Below are positions 9,574-18,080 of a stretch of DNA of 64,000 nt, in pieces (the stretch's first letter is position 1; each line of letters opens with the position of its first letter). The notes below the pieces were generated by a model, which saw only the letters and a list, made by a program, of their open reading frames with translations, searched no databases and had not been told where the DNA came from. The DNA comes from Rhodothermus marinus (GTDB taxonomy: Bacteria; Bacteroidota; Rhodothermia; Rhodothermales; Rhodothermaceae): contig NZ_AP019797.1 of assembly GCF_009936275.1 (NCBI RefSeq), positions 1,417,501 through 1,481,500 on the forward strand, written 5' to 3'. The position numbers were made by a program, and so were the translations under genes.

Positions 9574-9741
9574 CGCTGTAAAGAAGTCGGCAAATGCCGC
9601 CCGACGTTTTGCACTTATTGGAAGCGTTTCCGAACTTGAGAAAGGCCTGCCGGATCATGGCGGGCGAGGGATGGGCTGCTGCGCCCGTCTGAGGCAAGTT
9701 TTCGGCCTACCATTCCCAGAAACCAACTTGTTCAGAACGTT

Positions 9742-11028
9742 ATGCCGCGCAAACCAAAGCCAAAGTGGCCGGCCGAGATCAACGGCCATCGCCTGCATCC
9801 GGAAAGCCTGATGATGAGCTACGGCTACCGACCCGAGTGGTCGGAAGGCGCGCTCAAATGTCCGATCTTTCAGACCTCGACGTTCGTCTTTCAGTCGGCC
9901 GAAGAGGGCAAACGGTTCTTCGAACTGGCCTACGGGCTGCGCGAGCCCCGTCGGGCCGAGCAGCTCGGGCTCATCTACAGCCGCCTGAACAATCCAGATC
10001 TGGAAATTCTCGAAGATCGGCTCACGCTCTGGGACGAGGCCGAGGAGGCCGCCGCTTTCGAGAGCGGCATGGCCGCGATCTTCACGTCGCTGCTCACGTT
10101 CCTGCGGCCCGGCGACGTCGTGCTGCACAGTGAGCCGCTCTACGGCGGCACCGACTATCTGCTCAAGCACATCCTGCCCGAGTGGGGCATCGAGCCCGTG
10201 GGTTTCCTGGCGGGCACGCCCGAAGACGAGGTGCGGGCGCTGATCGACGAAAAAGGTATCGGCGAGCGGCTGCGCGTGCTCTACGTGGAGACGCCGGCCA
10301 ACCCCACGAACCGGCTGGTGGACCTGGAGGCGTGCGCCCGCATCGCTCGCGATCATGGCCGCCCGGACCGTCCCGTGCTGGTCATGGTGGACAACACGTT
10401 CCTGGGGCCGCTCTGGCAGCATCCGCTCAAGCATGGCGCCCACATCGTGCTCTACTCGGCCACGAAGTACATCGGCGGTCACAGCGACGTGATTGCCGGG
10501 GCGGCACTGGGCGCCAGCGAACTCCTCAAAGCGATCAAGGGCACGCGCACGTTTACCGGTTCGATGGCGGGGCCGTGGACGGGCTGGCTGCTCATGCGTA
10601 GCCTGGAGACACTCAAGATCCGCATGGAAAAGCAGGCACGCAACGCCCGACGTGTGGCCGACTTTCTGGCCGAGCACCCGAAGGTGGAGCGTGTCTACTA
10701 CCTGGGACACCTGAAAGAAGACGATCCCCAGTACGAAATCTTCCAGCGCCAGTGCAAGAGTCCGGGCGCGATGATTTCGTTCGAGATCCGGGGTGGCGAG
10801 GCCGAGGCGTTCCGCTTCCTGAACAGCCTGAAGCTCATCAAGCTGGCCGTGAGTCTGGGCGGGACCGAGTCGCTGGCCGAGCATCCCGCCACCATGACGC
10901 ACTCCGACATTCCGCCCGAGGAGCAGCGCCGCATCGGCATCCGCGAAAACCTGATCCGCCTTTCGGTCGGCATCGAACACCCCGCCGACCTCATCCTCGA
11001 CCTGGAACAGGCCCTGGAGGCGGTGTGA
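9742..11028 (+). CDS. Cystathionine gamma-synthase family PLP enzyme
   Basis: A 428-residue fold-type I PLP enzyme of Cys/Met metabolism. The Schiff-base lysine is K242 in SATKYIGGHSD; other family landmarks are YSRLNNPDLEILEDRL, AAAFESGMAAIF, EPLYGGTDYLL and the C-terminal SLGGTESLAEHPATMTHS. Members make or break cystathionine, or eliminate sulfur from methionine or homocysteine. Sequence alone does not separate gamma-synthase from gamma-lyase. The gene stands alone and is followed by a strong hairpin terminator at 11044-11079. The 168-base upstream region shows no riboswitch that I recognise. Confidence 0.85.
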   Translation: MPRKPKPKWPAEINGHRLHPESLMMSYGYRPEWSEGALKCPIFQTSTFVFQSAEEGKRFFELAYGLREPRRAEQLGLIYSRLNNPDLEILEDRLTLWDEAEEAAAFESGMAAIFTSLLTFLRPGDVVLHSEPLYGGTDYLLKHILPEWGIEPVGFLAGTPEDEVRALIDEKGIGERLRVLYVETPANPTNRLVDLEACARIARDHGRPDRPVLVMVDNTFLGPLWQHPLKHGAHIVLYSATKYIGGHSDVIAGAALGASELLKAIKGTRTFTGSMAGPWTGWLLMRSLETLKIRMEKQARNARRVADFLAEHPKVERVYYLGHLKEDDPQYEIFQRQCKSPGAMISFEIRGGEAEAFRFLNSLKLIKLAVSLGGTESLAEHPATMTHSDIPPEEQRRIGIRENLIRLSVGIEHPADLILDLEQALEAV

Positions 11029-11043
11029 GGAGATGAACCAAAA

Positions 11044-11079
11044 CAGAAAAGCCCCTGCATCGGTGCAGGGGCTTTTCTG
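11044..11079. terminator. Bidirectional hairpin terminator
   Basis: A perfect 16-bp inverted repeat (11044-11059 and 11064-11079) with the four-base loop TCGG. The stem core is GCCCCTGCA, flanked by AAAA on one arm and TTTT on the other. It can therefore act in both directions, ending the PLP-enzyme gene on the plus strand and transcripts of the tRNA-Leu gene on the minus strand. Confidence 0.9.
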
Positions 11080-11080
11080 C

Positions 11081-11167
11081 TGGTGCGAAAGGGGGGACTC
11101 GAACCCCCACGGCCTTGCGGCCACGAGATCCTAAGTCTCGCGCGTCTACCAGTTCCGCCACTTTCGC
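11081..11167 (-). tRNA. tRNA-Leu (anticodon UAG)
   Basis: An 87-nt class II tRNA on the minus strand. The acceptor stem GCGAAAG pairs with CTTTCGC, followed by discriminator A and an encoded CCA. The anticodon loop CTTAGGA carries TAG, so it reads CUN leucine codons. The long variable arm (GTGGCCGCAAGGCCGT) and the T-loop TTCGAGT are intact. No other tRNA gene was found in the window. Confidence 0.96.
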
Positions 11168-11287
11168 ACGTTCTCCATGCACGGCTTAAATATATTCCCG
11201 AAGGAAGAGAGGTTCCAGTGCGTGGTGCGCGGAAAAGCCTGAAAATCGCTATTTTTGAAACGGACTTTAAACAGCAAGAGGAATCCC

Positions 11288-13543
11288 ATGAAACCGACCC
11301 TGCGCGTGCTGCTGTCGCTGAGCCTGGCACTGCTCGTCGGATGTGCCACCAGCCAGCCCACCACGACCTCGGAAGCGCCTGCCCGACCGGCACCTCCGCC
11401 GCCGCCTACCACCGTACCCGAGGCGCCGCTTTCGCCGCGGATGGTCCCCTCGCTCGACACGGTGCGGGCCGGGCGCTTCGACAACGGCAAGATGTGGACG
11501 TTCGACGATCCGCCCATCGACTATTTCGCCGAGGCCTACGGCTTCCGGCCCGACTCGGCCTGGTTCCGGGAAGCCCGGCTGGGCGCGCTGCGCATTCCGG
11601 GCTGCTCGGCCTCGTTCGTCTCGCCCAACGGGCTGGTGATGACGAACCACCACTGCGGTCGGGAAGCCGTCGTGGCCGTCAGCCGACCCGGCGAAAACCT
11701 GCTCGACAACGGCTTCTACGCCCGCTCGCTCGAGGAGGAGCGCCGCGCCGAAGACTACTACGCCGACCAGCTCATCGAAATCCGCGACGTGACCGATGAA
11801 GTCTATGCTGCGCTGGAAGGGGCCGAGACGGACGCCGAACGGGCCATGGCCCGCCAGCAGGCCATTCAGGAGATCGAACAGCGGCTGCTGGAAGAAAAAG
11901 GCGGGGAGGAGGCCGGCTACGTCGTCGAGGTGATCTCGCTTTATAACGGCGCCAAGTACTCGGCCTACATCTTCAAACGCTACCGCGACATGCGGCTGGT
12001 GATGGCGCCCGAGCTGCAACTGGGCTACTTCGGCGGCGACCCGGACAACTTCACCTATCCGCGCTACGCGCTCGACGTGACGTTCTTCCGCATCTACGAC
12101 GAAAACGGCCAGCCGCTGCGCACACCGCACTACTTCCGCTGGAGCCGGGAGGGTGTCGAGGAAGGCGACGTGGTCTTTGTGATCGGCAATCCGGGTTCGA
12201 CGAGCCGGCTGCAGACCGTGGCCCAGCTTGAATTCCGGCGCGACGTGCTCGAACCGGCCATCCTGCGGCTCATCCAGACACGCATGTCCGCGCTTCAGGA
12301 CTATCTGCGTGAGCTGCCCGACGGACCGGAGCGCGAAGAAATCCGCAACGAGATCTTCTCGCTCAGCAACGCCGAAAAGCTCTACACCGGCCGCGTCAAA
12401 GGGCTGCGCGATCCCTATATCATCGCCCGCCGTCGGGATGCTGAGCGGCGCTTCCGGGAGGCGCTGCGCCGCGATTCGACGCTGGCACGCAAATACGATC
12501 CGCTTTTTGACCGCATGGCCGAGCTGGTCAACCAGCAGCGTGACTATGCGGCCGAACTGCAGGCCTTTCTGGCCTTCAACCCGAACAGCAGCCTCAGCAG
12601 CACGGCGATTCGCCGGGCCATTCTGGCCTACATCTACCTGAACCGGAAGCAGGCGGGCGCTTCGGACGAACAGCTGGCCGAGCTGCGCGACGAGATCCTT
12701 TCGGTGGACGATCAGCCCAAAGGCGTGCAGTGGCGCTATCTGAAGGCACGGCTGGAGGATTTCGTCCGCTACTTCGGCGAAGACAGCCGCCTGGTCGACC
12801 AGATCCTGCAGGGACGCGCGCCCGAGGCGGTGGCCCGCCACATTATCGACAACACCGTGCTGAGTGACTCGGCCCGGACGGCGCAGGCGCTGGAAAGCGG
12901 CACGCTGACGATGGACGACCCGGCCGTGCAGCTCGTGGCGACCGTCTGGCCGCGCTTCCAGGCATTCCAGAGCGCCTGGGCGGGCATTTCGGCCCAGCAG
13001 CAGGAGATTGCCAGCCAGCTCGGCCGCGCCCGCTACGAGGTCTACGGCACCTCGGTGCCGCCCGATGCTACTTTCTCGCTGCGCATCGCCGACGGCGTGG
13101 TCAGGGGTTACTCGTACAACGGTACGATGGCGCCGCCTTACACCACCTTCTACGGCCTCTACGACCGCTACTATGCCTTCGGACCGGGCACCGACTGGGA
13201 TCTGCCCGAGCGCTGGCTGCATCCGCCCGAAACGTTCGACCGCTCCACGCCTCTCAACTTTGTAGCCACGGCCGACATCATCGGCGGCAACTCGGGCTCG
13301 CCGGTGATCAACCCGAACCTGGAGGTCGTCGGACTCATCTTCGACGGTAACATCGAAAGCCTGCCGGCCGACTACATCTACATGCCCGATCGCGGGATGC
13401 GGGCGGTGGCCGTGGACGTGCGGGGGATTCTGGAGGCACTCGACGAGATCTACGATGCCGACCGGCTGGTGCTGGAGCTGACCACCGGCCAGCTGGTGCG
13501 CTCCGAGGAAGAGGCCGATGCATTGATGAATAGCGGACGCTGA
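11288..13543 (+). CDS. S46 family dipeptidyl-peptidase, DPP7-like
   Basis: A 751-residue lipoprotein (lipobox ALLVGC) when started at the ATG at 11288. Trypsin-like S46 catalytic parts are present: His in MTNHHCG, Asp in YFGGDPDNFTYPRY, and Ser in IIGGNSGSPVI. S46 enzymes remove dipeptides from peptide N-termini in the periplasm or at the cell surface. Eighteen residues after the catalytic Ser lies Gly (LIFDGN), the residue reported for DPP7 with broad hydrophobic P1 preference; the P1 specificity is inferred from that single position. The next gene, a paralogue, starts two bases after the stop, so the pair is an operon. Confidence 0.88.
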   Translation: MKPTLRVLLSLSLALLVGCATSQPTTTSEAPARPAPPPPPTTVPEAPLSPRMVPSLDTVRAGRFDNGKMWTFDDPPIDYFAEAYGFRPDSAWFREARLGALRIPGCSASFVSPNGLVMTNHHCGREAVVAVSRPGENLLDNGFYARSLEEERRAEDYYADQLIEIRDVTDEVYAALEGAETDAERAMARQQAIQEIEQRLLEEKGGEEAGYVVEVISLYNGAKYSAYIFKRYRDMRLVMAPELQLGYFGGDPDNFTYPRYALDVTFFRIYDENGQPLRTPHYFRWSREGVEEGDVVFVIGNPGSTSRLQTVAQLEFRRDVLEPAILRLIQTRMSALQDYLRELPDGPEREEIRNEIFSLSNAEKLYTGRVKGLRDPYIIARRRDAERRFREALRRDSTLARKYDPLFDRMAELVNQQRDYAAELQAFLAFNPNSSLSSTAIRRAILAYIYLNRKQAGASDEQLAELRDEILSVDDQPKGVQWRYLKARLEDFVRYFGEDSRLVDQILQGRAPEAVARHIIDNTVLSDSARTAQALESGTLTMDDPAVQLVATVWPRFQAFQSAWAGISAQQQEIASQLGRARYEVYGTSVPPDATFSLRIADGVVRGYSYNGTMAPPYTTFYGLYDRYYAFGPGTDWDLPERWLHPPETFDRSTPLNFVATADIIGGNSGSPVINPNLEVVGLIFDGNIESLPADYIYMPDRGMRAVAVDVRGILEALDEIYDADRLVLELTTGQLVRSEEEADALMNSGR

Positions 13544-13544
13544 G

Positions 13545-15824
13545 ATGAACCAACGCGCCTGGATTGTTGCGCTGAGCCTGACGCTGGCTGCGCTGAGCCT
13601 TCGGTGCGCCGGTCCCCGCGAGACGGCCCGGATCGTCGAGGCGCCGCCGCTCGTGACCGAAGCGGAAACCACCGCGACGACCGGCATGCGGGCGGCGGCG
13701 TCGACGGCTTTGCCGGGGCTCGATACGGTGCGGGCCGGACGCTTCGACACGGGACGGCTCTGGACGTTCGAGGAGCCGCCCCTGGACTACTGGGAGGCCA
13801 CCTATGGCTTCCGGCCCGACTCGGCCTGGCTGGCCCATGCCCGCCTGGGTGCGTTGCGGCTGGTCTTTGAAAGCGGCCGTTGCTCGGGCGCCTTCGTCTC
13901 GCCCAACGGGCTGGTCGTGACGAACCACCACTGCACCTGGGAGAGCCTGGACCTGATCGATCGGCCCGGCGAGGCGCTGCTGGAAGAGGGCTTCTATGCC
14001 GACTCGCTGCAGGGCGAGCGGCGATTGCCCGGACTGTACGCCGAGCAGCTCCTGGAAGCGCGCGATGTGACGGAGCTGATCGTGCGCGGGCTGGAGGAGA
14101 TCCGCGACGACGTGGAGCGTGAGCGCCTGCGCAATCGGCGTCTGGAGCGGCTCAAGCAGCAGCTCGAAGCCGAAGCCCGGGACCGCGACACCAAGCTGCA
14201 CGTGGAGATCGTGCCGCTCTACTACGGCGCCCGCTATACGGCCTACACCTGGCGGCGCTATCACGACGTGCGCCTGGTGATGACGCCCGAGCTGCGCGTT
14301 GGCTACTTTGGCGGCGACTTCGATAATTTTACCTATCCACGCTATGCGCTGGACGTCAGCTTCCTGCGTGTCTACGGGCCGGACGGGCGTCCACTGGAAA
14401 GCCCCTGGTACTTCCCGTGGCGTACCGAAGGGGCCCGGCGCGGCCAGCTCGTCTTCGCCGTGGGCAATCCGGGCGCGACGCAGCGCCATCTGACCGTCAG
14501 CCAGCTCGAATTCGAACGCGACTATACGCTCCCGCAACGGCTTCGACTGCTGCGCCGCCGGGCGGAGGTGCTGGAACGCTACATCCGGCAACAGCCCGAT
14601 TCGGCCGACATCTACGGCCTGCGTAGCGTCTATTTTGCGCTGAAAAACACGATCAAGGCCACCGAGGGACAGCTCCGGGGCCTGCGCGACCCGTACCTGC
14701 TGGCCCGCAAGCAGGCGGCCGAGCGGGCGCTGCGCGACAGCATGATGGCCAGCGACTCGCTGCGCAACTATTTTGGCAACGTGTTCATGCAGCTCGAGGC
14801 GCTGCAGCGCAGCAAGGCGGCGGCCGCGCCGCAGACGGCCGCCTTTCAGTTTTTCGGCACGAGCACGCTGCTGAGTTCGCACATCCTGCTGCGGGCGCTT
14901 TTCGGCTACGCCCACGATCTGATGCGCCAGCGCGGTGCGTTCCCGTCCCGGTTGGAAGAATTGCGTCGGGAGGCGCTCCGGATTCGGGACTGGCCCGATT
15001 CGGTCGAGGTGGGCTACATCACGGCCCGACTCGAAGAGCTGCGCGACTATCTGGGACCGCAGCATCCGAGCGTGCAGCGGCTGCTGGGCGATCGCTCGCC
15101 CGCCGAGGTCGCCCGCGACCTGGTGGCTCGCACCGCGCTGAAAGACTCAGTGGCCTTCGCCCGGCTGCTGCGCGAGGGGTATCTGAACAGCGGCGACGCT
15201 TCGGTGCCCGTGATCGAAGTGCTGGGGCCGCTCTACTTCACGCTCGGCCAGCAGCTCGACCAGTTCGAGGCACGCGAGCGCTTCCTGAACGCCCGCCTGG
15301 CGGCGCTGCGCTTTGCCGTCTACGGCCACTCGGTGCCGCCCGACGGTACGGGCACGCTGCGCATCGCCGACGGCCGCATCGAAGGCTATCCTTACAACGG
15401 GACGCAGGCTCCGCCGTTCACCACGTTCCTCGGGATGTACGATCGGTTTTACAGCTTCCGGGGACGCAGTGGCTGGAACCTGCCGGCCCGGTGGCTGACG
15501 CCGCCCGAGGCGTTCGAGCGCGCCACCCCGCTCAATCTGGCGGCCAGCACCGACATCTCGGGAGGCAGCTCCGGCTCGGCGCTGATCGATCAGGATCTGC
15601 ACCTGGTGGGCGTGGTCTTCGACAGCAACATCGAAGGACTGGCGGGTGAATACGTCTACATGCCCGATCGCGGCATGCGGGCGGTGGCTGTCGATAGCCG
15701 GGGCGTGCTCGAAGCGCTGTGCGACCTGTACGGCGCCGATCGGCTGGTGCTGGAACTGACCACGGGCAAGCTGATCCCCGACGAAGCTACGGCCGAAGCG
15801 GCGCTGGTCGGCGAGGTGGAGTAG
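13545..15824 (+). CDS. S46 family dipeptidyl-peptidase, DPP11-like
   Basis: A 759-residue paralogue of the upstream gene with the same order of catalytic motifs: His in TNHHCTWES, Asp in YFGGDFDNFTYPRY and Ser in DISGGSSGSALID. The residue 18 after the catalytic Ser is Ser (VVFDSN), which together with Arg has been reported to mark DPP11-type enzymes that prefer acidic P1 residues. The N-terminus has a possible lipobox (SLRC) with an unusual Arg at -1. It starts one base after the preceding stop region and is probably cotranslated. Its last 38 bases overlap the convergent gene at 15787-16725. Confidence 0.85.
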   Translation: MNQRAWIVALSLTLAALSLRCAGPRETARIVEAPPLVTEAETTATTGMRAAASTALPGLDTVRAGRFDTGRLWTFEEPPLDYWEATYGFRPDSAWLAHARLGALRLVFESGRCSGAFVSPNGLVVTNHHCTWESLDLIDRPGEALLEEGFYADSLQGERRLPGLYAEQLLEARDVTELIVRGLEEIRDDVERERLRNRRLERLKQQLEAEARDRDTKLHVEIVPLYYGARYTAYTWRRYHDVRLVMTPELRVGYFGGDFDNFTYPRYALDVSFLRVYGPDGRPLESPWYFPWRTEGARRGQLVFAVGNPGATQRHLTVSQLEFERDYTLPQRLRLLRRRAEVLERYIRQQPDSADIYGLRSVYFALKNTIKATEGQLRGLRDPYLLARKQAAERALRDSMMASDSLRNYFGNVFMQLEALQRSKAAAAPQTAAFQFFGTSTLLSSHILLRALFGYAHDLMRQRGAFPSRLEELRREALRIRDWPDSVEVGYITARLEELRDYLGPQHPSVQRLLGDRSPAEVARDLVARTALKDSVAFARLLREGYLNSGDASVPVIEVLGPLYFTLGQQLDQFEARERFLNARLAALRFAVYGHSVPPDGTGTLRIADGRIEGYPYNGTQAPPFTTFLGMYDRFYSFRGRSGWNLPARWLTPPEAFERATPLNLAASTDISGGSSGSALIDQDLHLVGVVFDSNIEGLAGEYVYMPDRGMRAVAVDSRGVLEALCDLYGADRLVLELTTGKLIPDEATAEAALVGEVE

Positions 15825-16725
15825 CGGCGGCTTCCAGCGCGGCGACAATGGCGGGCGTCACGTCGCGCAGGTCGCAGGCGTGGCAGAAAAGCTCGGCGCC
15901 GCGACCGCGGGCGATCAGCGGCACCGGGTTGCGCGTATGCGTGCGCACGCGCAGGTCTTCCAGGTTGCCGTGGTCGCTGGTAACCACAAGCAGGTGGCGT
16001 TCGGGATCGAGCAGTTCCAGCAGCGCCGAAAAGAACCGGTCCAGCGAGGCCAGCACCGCCCGTGCTTCGTCCATGTCCTGATGGTGCCCGGCCTGATCCG
16101 TCAGAAAGTACTCGAAAAGCACGAAGTGGTGTTGCTGGAGCAGCATTGTCAGATGGCGGGCGGCTTCGGCTTCGTCGATAGGCGTGACCGGGAACCCTGC
16201 TTCGTGCAGGCGCCGGCCCGTCAGGTCGGCGGCGACGGCCTCGCCCCGGGCCAGATCCTCCAGCGTGCGGAGCCGCACGTCGGCTTCCCGGCAGCAGCGG
16301 GTGGTGACGCTCCAGCGGTCGCGTCGGCGGGCCTGCTCGAAGAATACGGGCGGATAGGCATTGGCAAAAGCTACCGAAAGCCCTCGGGCTTTCAACCGGC
16401 GAAAAATGTTATAGCGGGCCAGCACGGCGCGGGTTCGGGAGTGGGCGTAGGGACCGTAGTGGCGTCCGGCGATGCGTGGCGCGTTGAAGCCGGTCAGCAG
16501 GGCGGTCTGCCCGGTGCCGCTCTGGGGCAGGCCGGGCATGCCCAGCGTGGCATCCAGGTGACGGAAGACGTGCCGGAGCCTGGAGAACGGTCGCGTCTGG
16601 TCTGTCCAGCGCTGGCCGCAGGTGAGCCGTTCAAGGCCGGGCCAGTTCTCTGCGAATGGATTGCGCGGATGCGGTGGGCCCAGCCCGACGCCGTCCAGAA
16701 AGACGAACAGCACGTGCGGGCTCAT
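15787..16725 (-). CDS. Alkaline-phosphatase-superfamily metalloenzyme (phosphoglycerate-mutase-like)
   Basis: A 312-residue protein. VLFVFLDGVGLG at the N-terminus supplies the first metal-binding Asp, PQSGTGQTALLTGFNA holds the probable nucleophile Ser/Thr region, and HLLVVTSDHGNLED near the C-terminus gives the Asp-His metal pair of the alkaline phosphatase/iPGM/phosphopentomutase superfamily. It is shorter than iPGM (about 510) and lacks its inserted domain, so it is more likely a stand-alone phosphatase or mutase. The substrate is unknown. It overlaps the S46 gene tail-to-tail by 38 bases. Confidence 0.7.
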   Translation of the reverse strand: MSPHVLFVFLDGVGLGPPHPRNPFAENWPGLERLTCGQRWTDQTRPFSRLRHVFRHLDATLGMPGLPQSGTGQTALLTGFNAPRIAGRHYGPYAHSRTRAVLARYNIFRRLKARGLSVAFANAYPPVFFEQARRRDRWSVTTRCCREADVRLRTLEDLARGEAVAADLTGRRLHEAGFPVTPIDEAEAARHLTMLLQQHHFVLFEYFLTDQAGHHQDMDEARAVLASLDRFFSALLELLDPERHLLVVTSDHGNLEDLRVRTHTRNPVPLIARGRGAELFCHACDLRDVTPAIVAALEAAATPPRRPAPLRP

Positions 16726-17057
16726 ATGATTTTCCGGGCATCATGGTGCATGTGTGCGGCATCCCATGACCCCCTCAGTCGCTTCGCGACAGCTCCCCCT
16801 GAAAGGGGGAGCAGGGTCTGTAGGCTACGGCTGGTGGTGGCGACGGGTACCTGGGCGCGTTTCAGCGTCGAAGCTTTCTCGTATGTGCTTCCCCCCTCCC
16901 TGCCAGGGAGGGGGCCAGGGGGAGGGTTGCTCCTGCGGGTTGCTGGCACCGACGTTCAGGACGTTGGCGTTGGCGGTTGGCGCCGCTTATTCTGGGCTGA
17001 AAGCACGGACACATGGGATGTTGCGCTATCATGTTCCAGTAAATCAGCGATCACATA
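16726..17057. repeat. Intergenic REP-like palindrome cluster
   Basis: This 332-base gap holds no gene I can support. It contains three GC-rich inverted repeats: GTCGC-TTC-GCGAC at 16778-16790, GCTCCCCCT-GAA-AGGGGGAGC at 16792-16812, and CCCCCTCCCTG-C-CAGGGAGGGGG at 16892-16914, followed by a further G-rich run. This composite looks like an extragenic repeat (REP) unit more than a simple terminator, because the stems have no T-run and come in a set. I see no second copy in the window. Confidence 0.55.
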
Positions 17058-17951
17058 TCACTCGGCCGGGGAGGTGCGGCGGGCCGCTTCGACTACCCAT
17101 TCAAAGTCCACCGATTCGCGGATAGGGTGCACTTCGGGCATGGTGCGTGTGCTGATGCCGAAGACCGGCCGGTGCGCCTGAACGGCCCAGTCGAGCGCCA
17201 TATGCTCGGGGGTTTCGTCCCGGGGTTCAACGAAAACCGCCGCCTGGGCCAGCGCAGCCTGCACGAGCGCCCGCTGGCGATCACGCCGGTCGCTGGGCCG
17301 CAGTTCCATGAGGAAGGGCGACAGCAGCAGACCGCCGGCCCGCAGCGTGGCAGCGGCCACCGGGCGCATGGGCGGAAGGAGCTGGGCCAGTCCGGTATGG
17401 GCGACCATGATGGCCGGATGGGGACGGGGCGCGTTGTGGCAGAGCTTCTGGAGGGCCACATCGAAGCCGGAAAGCGCCCCGGTCACCGGAACGCAGCCGG
17501 CTTCGATCAGGTGCAACGTCAGGTCCTGCGCGCGATCGTAGGCCGCATCGGAGATCGGGGGACGGGCCAGCAGCGCGACGGTGGGCTGCGCCAGCAGCTC
17601 CAGATTCCCGTAGGCAAAAAGCAGAAATGGACGCTGATGTTCGGGGAGCGCTTCCAGACCGGCAGGCCAGACATCATCGTGCGGCGTCAGCACCCGGATG
17701 CGTTTGGTAATCAACGTAGCCAGTTCGGCTTTCGCCTGCTCCTGCATTTTTTGCAGGAAGGCCGCATTGGAGAGCTGAGCCAGCAGGCGGATGCCTTCGG
17801 GGCGGTGGCCCAGGTGATTGCGAAGCGCCTCCGGTGGCTGCGACGACAAGGCCTCGAAGCTCCCGACGTGACGTACGAGCCACCCTGTTGCCGTCCAGTC
17901 GTCGGGCAACAATCGGGCAAGCGTCAGCGCAAAAAGCGTGGAGGCCGTCAC
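17058..17951 (-). CDS. Divergent DprA-like Rossmann-fold protein
   Basis: A 297-residue protein starting at GTG. An N-terminal helical region (1-100) is followed by a Rossmann-like domain (about 120-285) that tracks DprA/Smf in order: VALLARPPISDAAYD, AGCVPVTGALSGFD, ATLRAGGLLLSPF and AAVFVEPRDETPEH. True DprA has GSR, SGLARGID and AH at the first positions; here these are ARP, TGALSGFD and LQ. It probably keeps the fold but may have lost the usual ssDNA/RecA-loading function. It stands alone between the REP cluster and the divergent patatin gene. Confidence 0.6.
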   Translation of the reverse strand: MTASTLFALTLARLLPDDWTATGWLVRHVGSFEALSSQPPEALRNHLGHRPEGIRLLAQLSNAAFLQKMQEQAKAELATLITKRIRVLTPHDDVWPAGLEALPEHQRPFLLFAYGNLELLAQPTVALLARPPISDAAYDRAQDLTLHLIEAGCVPVTGALSGFDVALQKLCHNAPRPHPAIMVAHTGLAQLLPPMRPVAAATLRAGGLLLSPFLMELRPSDRRDRQRALVQAALAQAAVFVEPRDETPEHMALDWAVQAHRPVFGISTRTMPEVHPIRESVDFEWVVEAARRTSPAE

Positions 17952-18080
17952 GGCGTCTACATGGTCCTGCTTGCAGGAATGTAACGGGTTGCCCTGTCGA
18001 ATGCAACCAACATCATGGCATTTTTGCCATATACTTTCTTCCAGTATCGTCGATACTTTGAGCAGGATAAGCTTCGTAAA

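Noticed and set aside
9574-9741. Possible SAM-type riboswitch upstream of the Cys/Met PLP gene
   Set aside because: The position suits one, but I could not find the conserved core or pairing of any known SAM riboswitch class.
11267-13750. An 827-residue open frame antisense to the first S46 gene
   Set aside because: It is a shadow of a strong gene in GC-rich DNA; its translation is rich in Arg, Val, Gly and His with no domain pattern.
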